Assembly (NCBI GenBank): GCA_024278775.1 | Contig: JAJRSP010000225.1 | Location: 1 to 7,715, forward strand | DNA: 7,715 nt | Source: Planctomycetota bacterium | GTDB lineage: Bacteria > Planctomycetota > Phycisphaerae > UBA1845 | Direction of reading: 5' to 3' | Shown here: positions 1-6,197 of the stretch, piece by piece | How positions within the stretch are numbered: the first letter of the stretch is position 1 | Layout of the letters: each line of letters starts with the position of its first letter | Translations under genes and position numbers: made by a program | Notes under the pieces: generated by a model | What the model was told of the DNA's origin: nothing | What the model saw: the letters and a program-made list of their open reading frames with translations, nothing else | The model's database searches: none

Positions 1-101
1 CAAGCCGAGTCGAACGCGCCCACCCCCCCGTCGCCCGCCCGGGCAACGGATACGGACAGAACGATACACAGCAACAAACCGCGCGCTGAATTGAACTTCA
101 T
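1..101 (-). CDS. Secreted protein, N-terminal fragment with signal peptide
   Basis: Reading the minus strand, an ATG at 101-99 opens a frame that stays open to the window edge (33 residues visible). It begins MKFNSARG, followed by a hydrophobic stretch LLLCIVLSVSV and then ARA-GD, which is a classic Sec signal peptide with an A-x-A signal peptidase I site predicted after residue 22. The mature part starts GDGGVGAFDSA. An AAGGAG Shine-Dalgarno lies 8 nt upstream, which makes the start reliable. No Cys follows the cleavage site, so it is not an obvious lipoprotein. It is divergent from the kinase gene at 690. Only the export signal is visible, so the function of the mature protein cannot be told. 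Confidence 0.75.
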   Translation of the reverse strand, partial: MKFNSARGLLLCIVLSVSVARAGDGGVGAFDSA

Positions 102-109
102 AATCTCTG

Positions 110-115
110 CTCCTT
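110..115 (-). promoter_or_regulatory. Shine-Dalgarno AAGGAG
   Basis: On the minus strand the hexamer AAGGAG stands 8 nt before the ATG at 101-99. This near-ideal match and spacing is what supports the short secreted-protein start at the window edge. Confidence 0.75.
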
Positions 116-442
116 CCCACAAGCCACCCCTATCCTAGCGATATCCCGATGTCGTACCCAGCAAAACCGCACAATTGACAGGGGCTTCAGCTACGCTTCG
201 TTTTCCCGCCCGCATCGCGAATCGCTGTAACTCCGATCGAGGCTGCGATACGAGTCGCCTAACCACCCTCGTGGGAAAATGTCGGGCTTCATGGCCTCAG
301 TGCGTGACGTCCGATATCCTTGGTATGAAGGCGACCGCGCGACGTCTCGTTACATATTCGTTGCGCCATTTCGCGCGATCTCGGTGTCTAATCCGTAGGA
401 GTGAGTAGAATAAGCGAGGAGGGCAAACTGATACTTTAATAG

Positions 443-476
443 CGGGCGTGCCGCAACGGACGCCCGTTTCGGGCGT
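443..476 (+). repeat. Three-arm inverted repeat (CGGGCGT / ACGCCCG / CGGGCGT)
   Basis: CGGGCGT occurs at 443-449, its exact reverse complement ACGCCCG at 460-466, and CGGGCGT again at 470-476. The middle arm can therefore pair either with the left arm (7 bp stem, 10 nt loop) or with the right arm (7 bp stem, TTT loop), but not both. The right-hand hairpin abuts the TATAAT at 477-482. It could be a protein-binding operator, a hairpin in a transcript from upstream, or chance in GC-rich DNA. The repeat itself is seen directly; a function is not shown. Confidence 0.5.
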
Positions 477-482
477 TATAAT
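477..482 (+). promoter_or_regulatory. Possible -10 box TATAAT upstream of kinase gene
   Basis: A perfect TATAAT lies about 207 bp before the kinase ATG, just after a GC-rich inverted repeat. No recognisable -35 hexamer stands 16-18 bp upstream (the DNA there reads around CAACGG) and there is no TGn extension, so assignment as a sigma-70 promoter is tentative. The nearby TTGACC at 501-506 with CATTAT at 526-531 is an alternative. Confidence 0.3.
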
Positions 483-553
483 CATTGGCTGTGAGTTTAA
501 TTGACCTGCGGCCTCTCAGGACGCACATTATAGGGGCGGGGGAGACAGTCCGT

Positions 554-580
554 CCGATGCGAGATCGAGGCCGGCATCGG
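554..580 (+). repeat. 7-bp inverted repeat in kinase leader
   Basis: CCGATGC (554-560) and GCATCGG (574-580) are perfect reverse complements separated by 13 nt. If transcription starts near 489 or 540 this would form a hairpin in the 5' leader of the kinase mRNA. Such short pairs are expected occasionally by chance in several kilobases. Confidence 0.35.
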
Positions 581-689
581 CGCGGGAATCCTTCCTTATC
601 GGCGATGAGACCCGGTGTTTCGTGCAAATTCGGGGCTTGCGTGGTCGCAGGATGTTTGGTAAAAGTACGGTCGTTTCAAAGCGAGAGCG

Positions 690-3047
690 ATGACCCCATC
701 TGACCCCGAAAAATCAGCCGCCAAAAGTGGTGGATCGCGAGCCGATTCGGCTGCACAGGCGATTATTGGGCGCGAGATCGGCGGCGATTTTCTCATTCGG
801 AGGAAAATCGGCCAGGGCGGGATGGGGACGGTCTACGAAGCCTGGCAGAATTCTCTGCGCAGGATCGTGGCCATCAAGATTTTGTCCAACTCAGCCGGGT
901 TGACCGAAAACGCGATCGCGAGGTTTCAACTCGAAGCGCAAGCGGCGGCCAAGCTGCATCACACGAATATTGTACCCATTTTCGCGCAAGGCGAGCACGA
1001 AGGGCTTCATTACTACGCGATGGAATTGGTGCCTGGGTTCAGTTTGAACGAGCTGATCGCGAGCTTACGCGGCGAATCACCCAAGCCGTTGGATTTGACG
1101 GCTACGCGGGTGGTTTCGACGGACGGGACCGGCGGCCGATCGTTAGATGGTTCCGCAGCATCGAGCGGCGGCGGGGACAGCGGGAGCAGTTTGTCGAGCG
1201 TTCTTTCGCAGGCGTCGCAGATGCGATTCGACCGTGTGGCTGAGATGATTGCGTCTGCGGCTGACGGCCTGGAGTACGCACACGCGCACGGGGTCATTCA
1301 TCGGGACATCAAGCCTCACAACTTTCTGTGTGGGGAGGATGGCCGGCTGCGCATCGCTGATTTTGGGCTGGCGCGTGTGCTGGAGCAGCCGGGAATGACG
1401 GTTACGGGCGAGTTTGTGGGGTCGCCGTTGTACATGTCGCCGGAGCAGATCACGGGAAGCTCGGCGGATGTCGGTCCGCATACGGATATTTATTCGTTGG
1501 GCGCGACGCTTTACGAATGGCTTGTATTGCGTCCGCCGTTTCCGGGCGAGACGCGTGAGCAGGTCATTTCGCGCATCGTGCAGGAGGAACCTGTTCCGCC
1601 GCGATCGGTCAACCCGAAGATTCCGGTTGATCTTGAAACGATCTGCCTCAAGGCGCTTCAAAAATCGCCCAATCGCCGTTACGCAGCCGCGGCGGACATG
1701 GCTGCTGATCTGCGACGGTTTGTGGCGCGTCAGGCGATCAAAGCCAAGCGTGAAGGCGTGTTTGGCAAGTTGGGAAAATTCGTCGGGCGTAATCGTGGGG
1801 CTGTTCTCGTTGCGGGGATTCTTGTGGCGGTCGGATCGCTCCTTTGGGGGTTGCAGTCGAAGCGTGTCAACGTTCTCAGTGAGCAGAAGAACGAGGTCAT
1901 TGCCTCCAACCGTGACGCTCAAAAGCGGGCTGACGCGGCGGAAGAGCGCGTCGATCAGTTGGAGGAAGAGAAGAGGCGATTAACGGAAACACTGGGCAAC
2001 GCACCGATTGAAAGCGGTTTGGCACAATTGGGTGCCGGTGTGTTGGGCGATGTGGCCGACGCTTTGCGGGCGAGTGTTTCCTTCGACGTTGGGGATGGTG
2101 AATTGGCTTCGGCGCCCACGCCGGAAAATATCGACGAGAACATCGACCTGACATCCGAGGATCGCCGGCTAATCGATCTGTTCGTTGAGGAGTTCCTTCA
2201 GGCGATGCGTCGCGATGAGCGGCGGGTTGCGGAGATGAGTTCGTCCGGCAACCCCGTTGACGAGCGGGCGGCGATGTATTTTCGCGAGGCGTTGTTGGCA
2301 GACGGCGTGGAGCAGGCGTTGTCGCTTGCCAACCTTACGCTTCAATCTCAGTTCGACCATTCGGGTGCGTTGCAGCTTCGGAGCCTGTTGAACCTTTCTC
2401 GCGGTGAATACGACAAAGCCATCGCCGACGCGAATCTGCTGGTCAATGTTCGTGGTGATTCTTCGGCGGGTTTCCTGGTGCGTGGTCTGGTGCGTTTTTT
2501 CGCGGGGCAGCGGGCGGAGAGCTTGGCCGACCTGAATCGTGCGGTTCAGATCGAACCGCGCAACCCCGTTGTGTGGGTTTCTCGCGGTGCGGTGCGTTCG
2601 CGTCTTGGGCAGTACATCACCGCCATCGATGATTTTCAAACGGCGACCGGCCTCGCACCCGGGCATGTGGCTGCGACGGAAGAACGTACATTGGCCCTCG
2701 ATCGCTTGCGCACATTTGTGACGAAGGAATTGGCGGAGCAGATCGATCAGAATCCTACGAACTACGAGTTGCGCGTTCAACGCGGAGACCTCTATTTTTA
2801 TTTTGGCGAATACGACAATGCGATGGCGGACTTTTCGACAGCCAGCAATCTCGTGGAAGAACCGCCGAGTACGCTGATCGGAAAGCTGTACATAACGCAG
2901 CAACGCCTTCGCGATGCCAAGAGGCCTGTTTCCGATGGCAAGCCGCGGGCCTCCACCAGACCACATCGCGAATCGGTCATCAAGCCGGTACCGATCACCT
3001 TCCGTGCCTTCGTGGTGCGATTCGTCGGCGACTGGATTCGTGGCTGA
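690..3047 (+). CDS. Membrane Ser/Thr protein kinase (Hanks type) with C-terminal TPRs
   Basis: A 785-aa Hanks-type (PknB-like) kinase that should transfer ATP phosphate to Ser/Thr of unknown substrates. The kinase domain spans about residues 34-345: glycine loop GQGGMG 41-46, ATP-binding Lys63, alpha-C Glu82, catalytic HRD 204-206 with Lys208 and Asn211, DFG 224-226, activation-loop Thr237/Thr239, SPE 250-252 and Asp266. All catalytic residues are present, so it should be active. A Gly/Ser-rich insert of about 50 aa (roughly 128-178) lies between helices D and E. A basic stretch precedes a transmembrane helix (about 370-388), then a probable coiled coil (392-435) and TPR-like repeats (about 556-658 and 689-722). 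The positive-inside rule puts the kinase in the cytoplasm and the TPRs outside. The ATG has only a weak upstream GAGAG. The end overlaps arfB by 8 bp. The architecture resembles planctomycete signalling kinases; ligand and targets are unknown. Confidence 0.95.
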   Translation: MTPSDPEKSAAKSGGSRADSAAQAIIGREIGGDFLIRRKIGQGGMGTVYEAWQNSLRRIVAIKILSNSAGLTENAIARFQLEAQAAAKLHHTNIVPIFAQGEHEGLHYYAMELVPGFSLNELIASLRGESPKPLDLTATRVVSTDGTGGRSLDGSAASSGGGDSGSSLSSVLSQASQMRFDRVAEMIASAADGLEYAHAHGVIHRDIKPHNFLCGEDGRLRIADFGLARVLEQPGMTVTGEFVGSPLYMSPEQITGSSADVGPHTDIYSLGATLYEWLVLRPPFPGETREQVISRIVQEEPVPPRSVNPKIPVDLETICLKALQKSPNRRYAAAADMAADLRRFVARQAIKAKREGVFGKLGKFVGRNRGAVLVAGILVAVGSLLWGLQSKRVNVLSEQKNEVIASNRDAQKRADAAEERVDQLEEEKRRLTETLGNAPIESGLAQLGAGVLGDVADALRASVSFDVGDGELASAPTPENIDENIDLTSEDRRLIDLFVEEFLQAMRRDERRVAEMSSSGNPVDERAAMYFREALLADGVEQALSLANLTLQSQFDHSGALQLRSLLNLSRGEYDKAIADANLLVNVRGDSSAGFLVRGLVRFFAGQRAESLADLNRAVQIEPRNPVVWVSRGAVRSRLGQYITAIDDFQTATGLAPGHVAATEERTLALDRLRTFVTKELAEQIDQNPTNYELRVQRGDLYFYFGEYDNAMADFSTASNLVEEPPSTLIGKLYITQQRLRDAKRPVSDGKPRASTRPHRESVIKPVPITFRAFVVRFVGDWIRG

Positions 3048-3489
3048 CTTTACGCTCGACAATGATTTGACGATCACGCCCACGCTGCGTTTGCCGGCGG
3101 ACTGTTTGCATTACCGGTTCACACGCAGCAGCGGCCCGGGCGGGCAAAACGTCAACAAGGTCAGCACGCGCGTTACGGTTTATTTCGACGTAGACGCCTG
3201 CCCCGCTTTTTCCGCCGCACAGAGATACCGTATTCGCGAACGGCTGAGCACGCGGATCAACAAAGCTGGCCAGTTGTACGTGACCGCATCGGCTGACCGT
3301 TCGCAGGCAGCCAACCGTCGGGCGGCTCGGGAGCGATTGGCGGAGCTCATTCGCGAAGCGCTCGCGCGTCGCAAGCAGCGTCGAAAGACGAGAACACCGG
3401 CCTCCGCGAAACGACGCAGATTGCAAGACAAGCGCCGCCGCAGCCAAACGAAGAATATGCGATCCGATCGCGGCGGACACGGCGACTGA
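3040..3489 (+). CDS. arfB: Peptidyl-tRNA hydrolase ArfB (ribosome rescue)
   Basis: ArfB (YaeJ family; mitochondrial homologue ICT1) rescues ribosomes stalled on mRNAs lacking a stop codon: it enters the A site and hydrolyses peptidyl-tRNA. The 149-aa product carries the release-factor catalytic loop GPGGQNVNKV, with GGQ at residues 34-36. It ends in a strongly basic tail (about 109-149, rich in Arg/Lys) of the kind known in this family to sit in the empty mRNA channel. There is no codon-recognition domain, as expected. I chose the GTG at 3040 because it gives a length close to the roughly 140 aa of E. coli ArfB; the in-frame ATG at 2914 would add 42 non-conserved residues read from kinase coding DNA. 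The start overlaps the kinase stop (GTGGCTGA), suggesting translational coupling. No strong Shine-Dalgarno is seen. Confidence 0.9.
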   Translation: MADFTLDNDLTITPTLRLPADCLHYRFTRSSGPGGQNVNKVSTRVTVYFDVDACPAFSAAQRYRIRERLSTRINKAGQLYVTASADRSQAANRRAARERLAELIREALARRKQRRKTRTPASAKRRRLQDKRRRSQTKNMRSDRGGHGD

Positions 3490-3549
3490 TCGCACTCTGT
3501 AACTCTCAATATCCGCGAGAGAAAAGTACGCAGTAATGCCCCAACGCTT

Positions 3550-4533
3550 ATGAGAATTCTCATCACAGGTAGCGCAGGCCATCTGGGCGAAGCACTCGTT
3601 CGATCGTTGCAGGACAGCGACCACGAAACCGTCGGTATCGACATTATGGATTCACCATTCACGACGCAGGTCGGTTCGATCACCGATCGCGCATTCGTGG
3701 CACGTTGCATGGACGGTGTGCAGGCCGTCCTGCACGCAGCGACTTTGCACAAGCCGCACATCGTCACACACACGCGGCAGGACTTTATCGACACGAACAT
3801 CACCGGCACGCTCAACCTGCTTGAGGAGGCGGCGCGGATCGGCGTTGGTTCGTTCGTTTTTACGAGCACGACCAGTGTGTTCGGCCGAGCGCTGCGTCCG
3901 CCGGTCGAAGCCCCTGCTGTGTGGGTTACGGAAGCGCTTGCACCCATGCCGAGAAACATCTACGGCGTGACGAAAGCAGCAGCCGAAGACCTCTGCGAGT
4001 TGGCACATCGCAAGGATGGGCTGGCTTGTGTGGTCCTGCGAACGTCGCGGTTTTTCCCCGAGCAGGACGACAGCAAGACCGTGCGCGAGGCCTACGACGA
4101 TGGGAATGCAAAAGCCGTCGAGTTTCTGTACCGTCGCGTGGAAATAGAGGATGTAGTCAGCGCCCACCTGTGTGCGCTCGAGCGTGCGCCGACGATCGGC
4201 TTCGGGCGGTACATCGTCAGCGCGACGACCCCGTTCACACCGCAGGATGTCGCGGACCTTCGCCTCAACGCTCCGCTGGTTCTTCGGAGGAGAGTTCCAG
4301 ATTTCGAAATTGAGTTCGCACGCCGCGGCTGGTGCATGTTTTCCGGAATCGATCGCGTGTACGACAACACGCTCGCGCGCCGCGATCTGGGCTGGGCACC
4401 ACGGTATGACTTCGCATATGTGTTGAGCCGACTGCAAGCCGACGAGGATCCGCGTAGTGCGCTGGCTTGCACGGTGGGTTCCAAGGGCTACCACACTCAA
4501 ACGTTCACCGACGGGCCTTTCCCCGTCGATTGA
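3550..4533 (+). CDS. NAD(P)-dependent epimerase/dehydratase (extended SDR)
   Basis: A 327-aa extended short-chain dehydrogenase/reductase of the GalE-like epimerase/dehydratase family, expected to be cytosolic and to act on a nucleotide sugar or similar substrate with bound NAD(P). The N-terminus starts directly with the first Rossmann strand and its GSAGHLG nucleotide loop (residues 7-13). Asp31 at the end of strand 2 favours NAD over NADP. HAAT (62-65) follows strand 4, FTSTTSVFG (104-112) supplies the catalytic Ser/Thr (probably Thr107), and YGVTK gives the Tyr138/Lys142 pair. Length is typical. The C-terminal substrate part cannot be assigned, so the substrate is unknown. It lies 60 bp after arfB with no clear Shine-Dalgarno. 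A 5-codon frame starting at 3536 ends with a TGA that overlaps this ATG (ATGA), so start-stop coupling is possible but unproven. Confidence 0.87.
   Translation: MRILITGSAGHLGEALVRSLQDSDHETVGIDIMDSPFTTQVGSITDRAFVARCMDGVQAVLHAATLHKPHIVTHTRQDFIDTNITGTLNLLEEAARIGVGSFVFTSTTSVFGRALRPPVEAPAVWVTEALAPMPRNIYGVTKAAAEDLCELAHRKDGLACVVLRTSRFFPEQDDSKTVREAYDDGNAKAVEFLYRRVEIEDVVSAHLCALERAPTIGFGRYIVSATTPFTPQDVADLRLNAPLVLRRRVPDFEIEFARRGWCMFSGIDRVYDNTLARRDLGWAPRYDFAYVLSRLQADEDPRSALACTVGSKGYHTQTFTDGPFPVD
4509..4528 (+). terminator. Possible terminator hairpin at epimerase 3' end
   Basis: CGACGGG (4509-4515) pairs perfectly with CCCGTCG (4522-4528) across a 6-nt loop, ending just before the epimerase stop codon at 4531-4533. 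No T-run follows, so it is not a canonical intrinsic terminator; it may only be coding sequence. A weaker repeat, ACACGC (4533-4538) with GCGTGT (4553-4558), follows it. Confidence 0.22.
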
Positions 4534-4646
4534 CACGCCACGATGCGGCAGAGCGTGTTCTGTCAGGGTGCAGCCCGCGCGACGAAACCACATATTGGAG
4601 TCAGTCTTCGACAGGTGTATTGCGTTCAATCGGGTGGATGTTTCCC

Positions 4647-4651
4647 GGAGG
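4647..4651 (+). promoter_or_regulatory. Shine-Dalgarno GGAGG fixing the start at 4661
   Basis: GGAGG lies 9 nt before the ATG at 4661. It decides the start of the membrane-protein gene: the frame is open back to 4457, but that upstream part overlaps the end of the epimerase gene, has no such site, and encodes unrelated Arg/Cys-rich sequence before the natural N-terminus. Confidence 0.75.
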
Positions 4652-4660
4652 TTTTTCGAC

Positions 4661-6103
4661 ATGAGTGAAACAAAGAGTGAACGTCGGCCTCTATTCGCCA
4701 AGTGGGTTTGGTGGGTCGGTGGTACGCTGGCTGGGGCCTTGATGCTTCTGTTGACTACCGCCCTGGCCACGCGGCAGATCGGGCGGACTGCGTTGGCGCG
4801 GGAAATTGATCGAATTCGTGAATCCGGCGGAGCGCTGACGTATGACGACTTGCTCGCGGGCGTGGCGCCCGTGCCGGACGAGGAGAATTCGGCGCTGGTG
4901 ATCTTGGAGCTTACTGACGAGTTGGGCGTGATCCGCGAGGGACCACAAAAAAGCGACGATTACCCTTGGCTTGGACGGGCGGAGACGCCGGATTGGCCTG
5001 CCCGCTGGCCTGATGAAATGATCGCGACGGTTGATGAATTTCTGAGCCGGCAAGAGGCGTTGCTGGCCAAGCTCGATGTGATTGCGGACATGCCGCGCGG
5101 GTCGTTCGGTCGCGACTACAGCGGGGATGCGCTATCGATCCTGCTCCCGGAAACCACGACTGTTCGCACCGCCGCAAAGCTCATGGTGCTCGCGGCGGAG
5201 CGGGAGGCACGGCTGGGCGATATGGAACGAGCAGTGCAACGGCTCATCACGGTGCTGAACATCGGCCATTCGCATGCAGATGACCCAATCCTCATCAGTA
5301 TGCTCGTGGTAGCAGCCGTCGAAGAGCTTGGGGTGAATGTGTTGGAGCACATCCTTACTCAGCACCGGTTCGACGAGCCTGCGTTGGAAAGGTTGCAGCG
5401 TGCTTTTGCTGATCGCGGGTCCGTCAGCTTGATTGCCCGAGGCTTGTCCGGCGAGCGTGTCGGGCAACTTGCACTTTCCGACTACGTAAAACGCCACGGC
5501 ATCCAATCGATCTCGAATGCAGCACTGGGCGGCGGAAAATCGTGGAGTGTAACCAATTGGGCGTTGGCGGGGATTCTCGATCTGAATCTGGCCAAGGCGA
5601 TTGAGTTGCTGACACCGGTCGTCGAAGCCGCCGATTCGCACGCCGCCGCGATCAAGGCAGCCGACGAGATGGACGCGGCGTTGGCGAGTACCTCTCCACT
5701 GAGCGTACGCTACTTTATCACACATTCATTGGTGTCGTCTCTGTCCCGCTCCTGCGTGTTTTTCGCCCAGCGTGCGGCACATATGCGTTGTACGGTGGCG
5801 GCGCTGGCGATGGAGCGGTATCGGTTGGGCAATGGTGCATTGCCCGAATCGCTCGATGAACTCGTGCCGGAGTATCTGGACAGCGTGCCGCTCGATCCGT
5901 TCGACGAAAAACCACTGCGCTACGCGACCAAGGACGGATATGTTGTCATCTATTCGGTCGGAGAAAACGGCGTTGATGACGGAGGCGATGTCCAAATGTC
6001 CGTGAAGAAGAAGGGGTGCCCAAGGGTCTTGCCGGATATTGGATTCCGATTGCTGAATGTAGAATCGGCTGGGCGAAACGATCACAAGACAGACGGCGAT
6101 TGA
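4661..6103 (+). CDS. Single-pass membrane protein with GspG-like C-terminal segment, function unknown
   Basis: A 480-aa protein I cannot name. A short basic/aromatic N-terminus (MSETKSERRPLFAKW) leads into one hydrophobic helix at about residues 15-37, with no cleavage motif, so it looks like a membrane anchor with the bulk outside the cytoplasm. Residues about 45-375 are mostly helical and charged. The segment 376-442 is distinctive: AALAMERYRLGNGALPESLDELVP, then the motif PLDPFDEKPLRY (410-421), and YSVGENGVDDGGD. This is like the C-terminal part of type II secretion major pseudopilins (GspG) and recurs in Planctomycetota hypothetical proteins. The type IV pilin N-terminal methylation motif is absent, so it is not itself a pseudopilin. 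The start is set by GGAGG 9 nt upstream. Gaps of 127 bp from the epimerase and 94 bp to rarA argue for separate transcription. Role is undetermined. Confidence 0.85.
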   Translation: MSETKSERRPLFAKWVWWVGGTLAGALMLLLTTALATRQIGRTALAREIDRIRESGGALTYDDLLAGVAPVPDEENSALVILELTDELGVIREGPQKSDDYPWLGRAETPDWPARWPDEMIATVDEFLSRQEALLAKLDVIADMPRGSFGRDYSGDALSILLPETTTVRTAAKLMVLAAEREARLGDMERAVQRLITVLNIGHSHADDPILISMLVVAAVEELGVNVLEHILTQHRFDEPALERLQRAFADRGSVSLIARGLSGERVGQLALSDYVKRHGIQSISNAALGGGKSWSVTNWALAGILDLNLAKAIELLTPVVEAADSHAAAIKAADEMDAALASTSPLSVRYFITHSLVSSLSRSCVFFAQRAAHMRCTVAALAMERYRLGNGALPESLDELVPEYLDSVPLDPFDEKPLRYATKDGYVVIYSVGENGVDDGGDVQMSVKKKGCPRVLPDIGFRLLNVESAGRNDHKTDGD

Positions 6104-6135
6104 ATCTGTGACGCTGATCCCGGAAGCGAGTATGC

Positions 6136-6141
6136 TACAAT
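6136..6141 (+). promoter_or_regulatory. Possible -10 box TACAAT upstream of rarA
   Basis: TACAAT matches TATAAT at five of six positions and sits 56 nt before the rarA GTG in the 94-bp gap after the membrane-protein gene. The hexamer 17 bp upstream (GCTGAT) is a poor -35, so this is only a candidate. Confidence 0.27.
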
Positions 6142-6153
6142 CGCTACCGCACA

Positions 6154-6175
6154 ACGGCTGAGTCCTGGCAGCCGT
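6154..6175 (+). repeat. Hairpin-forming inverted repeat in rarA leader
   Basis: ACGGCTG (6154-6160) and CAGCCGT (6169-6175) are perfect complements around an 8-nt loop, 22 nt before the rarA start and just downstream of the candidate -10 box. It has no T-run, so it is not a clear terminator of the upstream gene. It might structure the rarA leader or bind a regulator, or it may be chance. Confidence 0.4.
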
Positions 6176-6197
6176 CGGCCTTTCGGAACGAAACCCT

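Larger units (their letters stand above)
102..689. other. Divergent intergenic region, no convincing gene
   Basis: About 590 bp separate the leftward secreted-protein gene from the rightward kinase gene. The short open frames here (for example 175-408 and 485-703 on plus, 436-627 on minus) give Arg/Pro/Cys-rich low-quality peptides with no family resemblance and no good ribosome-binding sites. The region probably holds both divergent promoters and a long kinase leader. I see a TATAAT at 477-482, an alternative weak pair TTGACC (501-506) and CATTAT (526-531) spaced 19 bp, and inverted repeats at 443-476 and 554-580. A TTGACA at 175-180 has no partner -10 at a suitable distance. No tRNA-like cloverleaf or known riboswitch was recognised by eye. 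Confidence 0.6.

Noticed and set aside
175..180. TTGACA as a -35 box
   Set aside because: No plausible -10 hexamer at 15-19 bp downstream.
485..703. 72-aa plus-strand open frame before the kinase
   Set aside because: No ribosome-binding site or recognisable family; it overlaps the kinase start in another frame and is more likely leader sequence.
1143..1922. 259-aa minus-strand open frame
   Set aside because: Antisense to the kinase catalytic domain, Arg-rich and without recognisable motifs.
2914..3039. Upstream ATG extension of arfB (42 extra residues)
   Set aside because: The extension is Ser/Pro/Arg-rich, read from within kinase coding DNA, and would make the protein longer than the ArfB family; the GTG at 3040 fits better.
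3503..3521. CTCTC/GAGAG hairpin after arfB
   Set aside because: Only 5 bp with a 9-nt loop and no T-run; too weak to call a terminator.
4595..4623. TTGGAG and TATTGC spaced 17 bp as a promoter for the membrane-protein gene
   Set aside because: Each hexamer matches the consensus at only three of six positions, which is near chance.
4457..4660. Upstream start of the membrane-protein gene overlapping the epimerase
   Set aside because: The extra 68 residues look like a shadow of the epimerase end and the gap, and the GGAGG site points to the ATG at 4661.
3652..4770. 372-aa minus-strand open frame
   Set aside because: Antisense to the conserved epimerase; its product is Arg/Cys/His-rich with no family resemblance, as expected for a shadow frame in GC-rich DNA.
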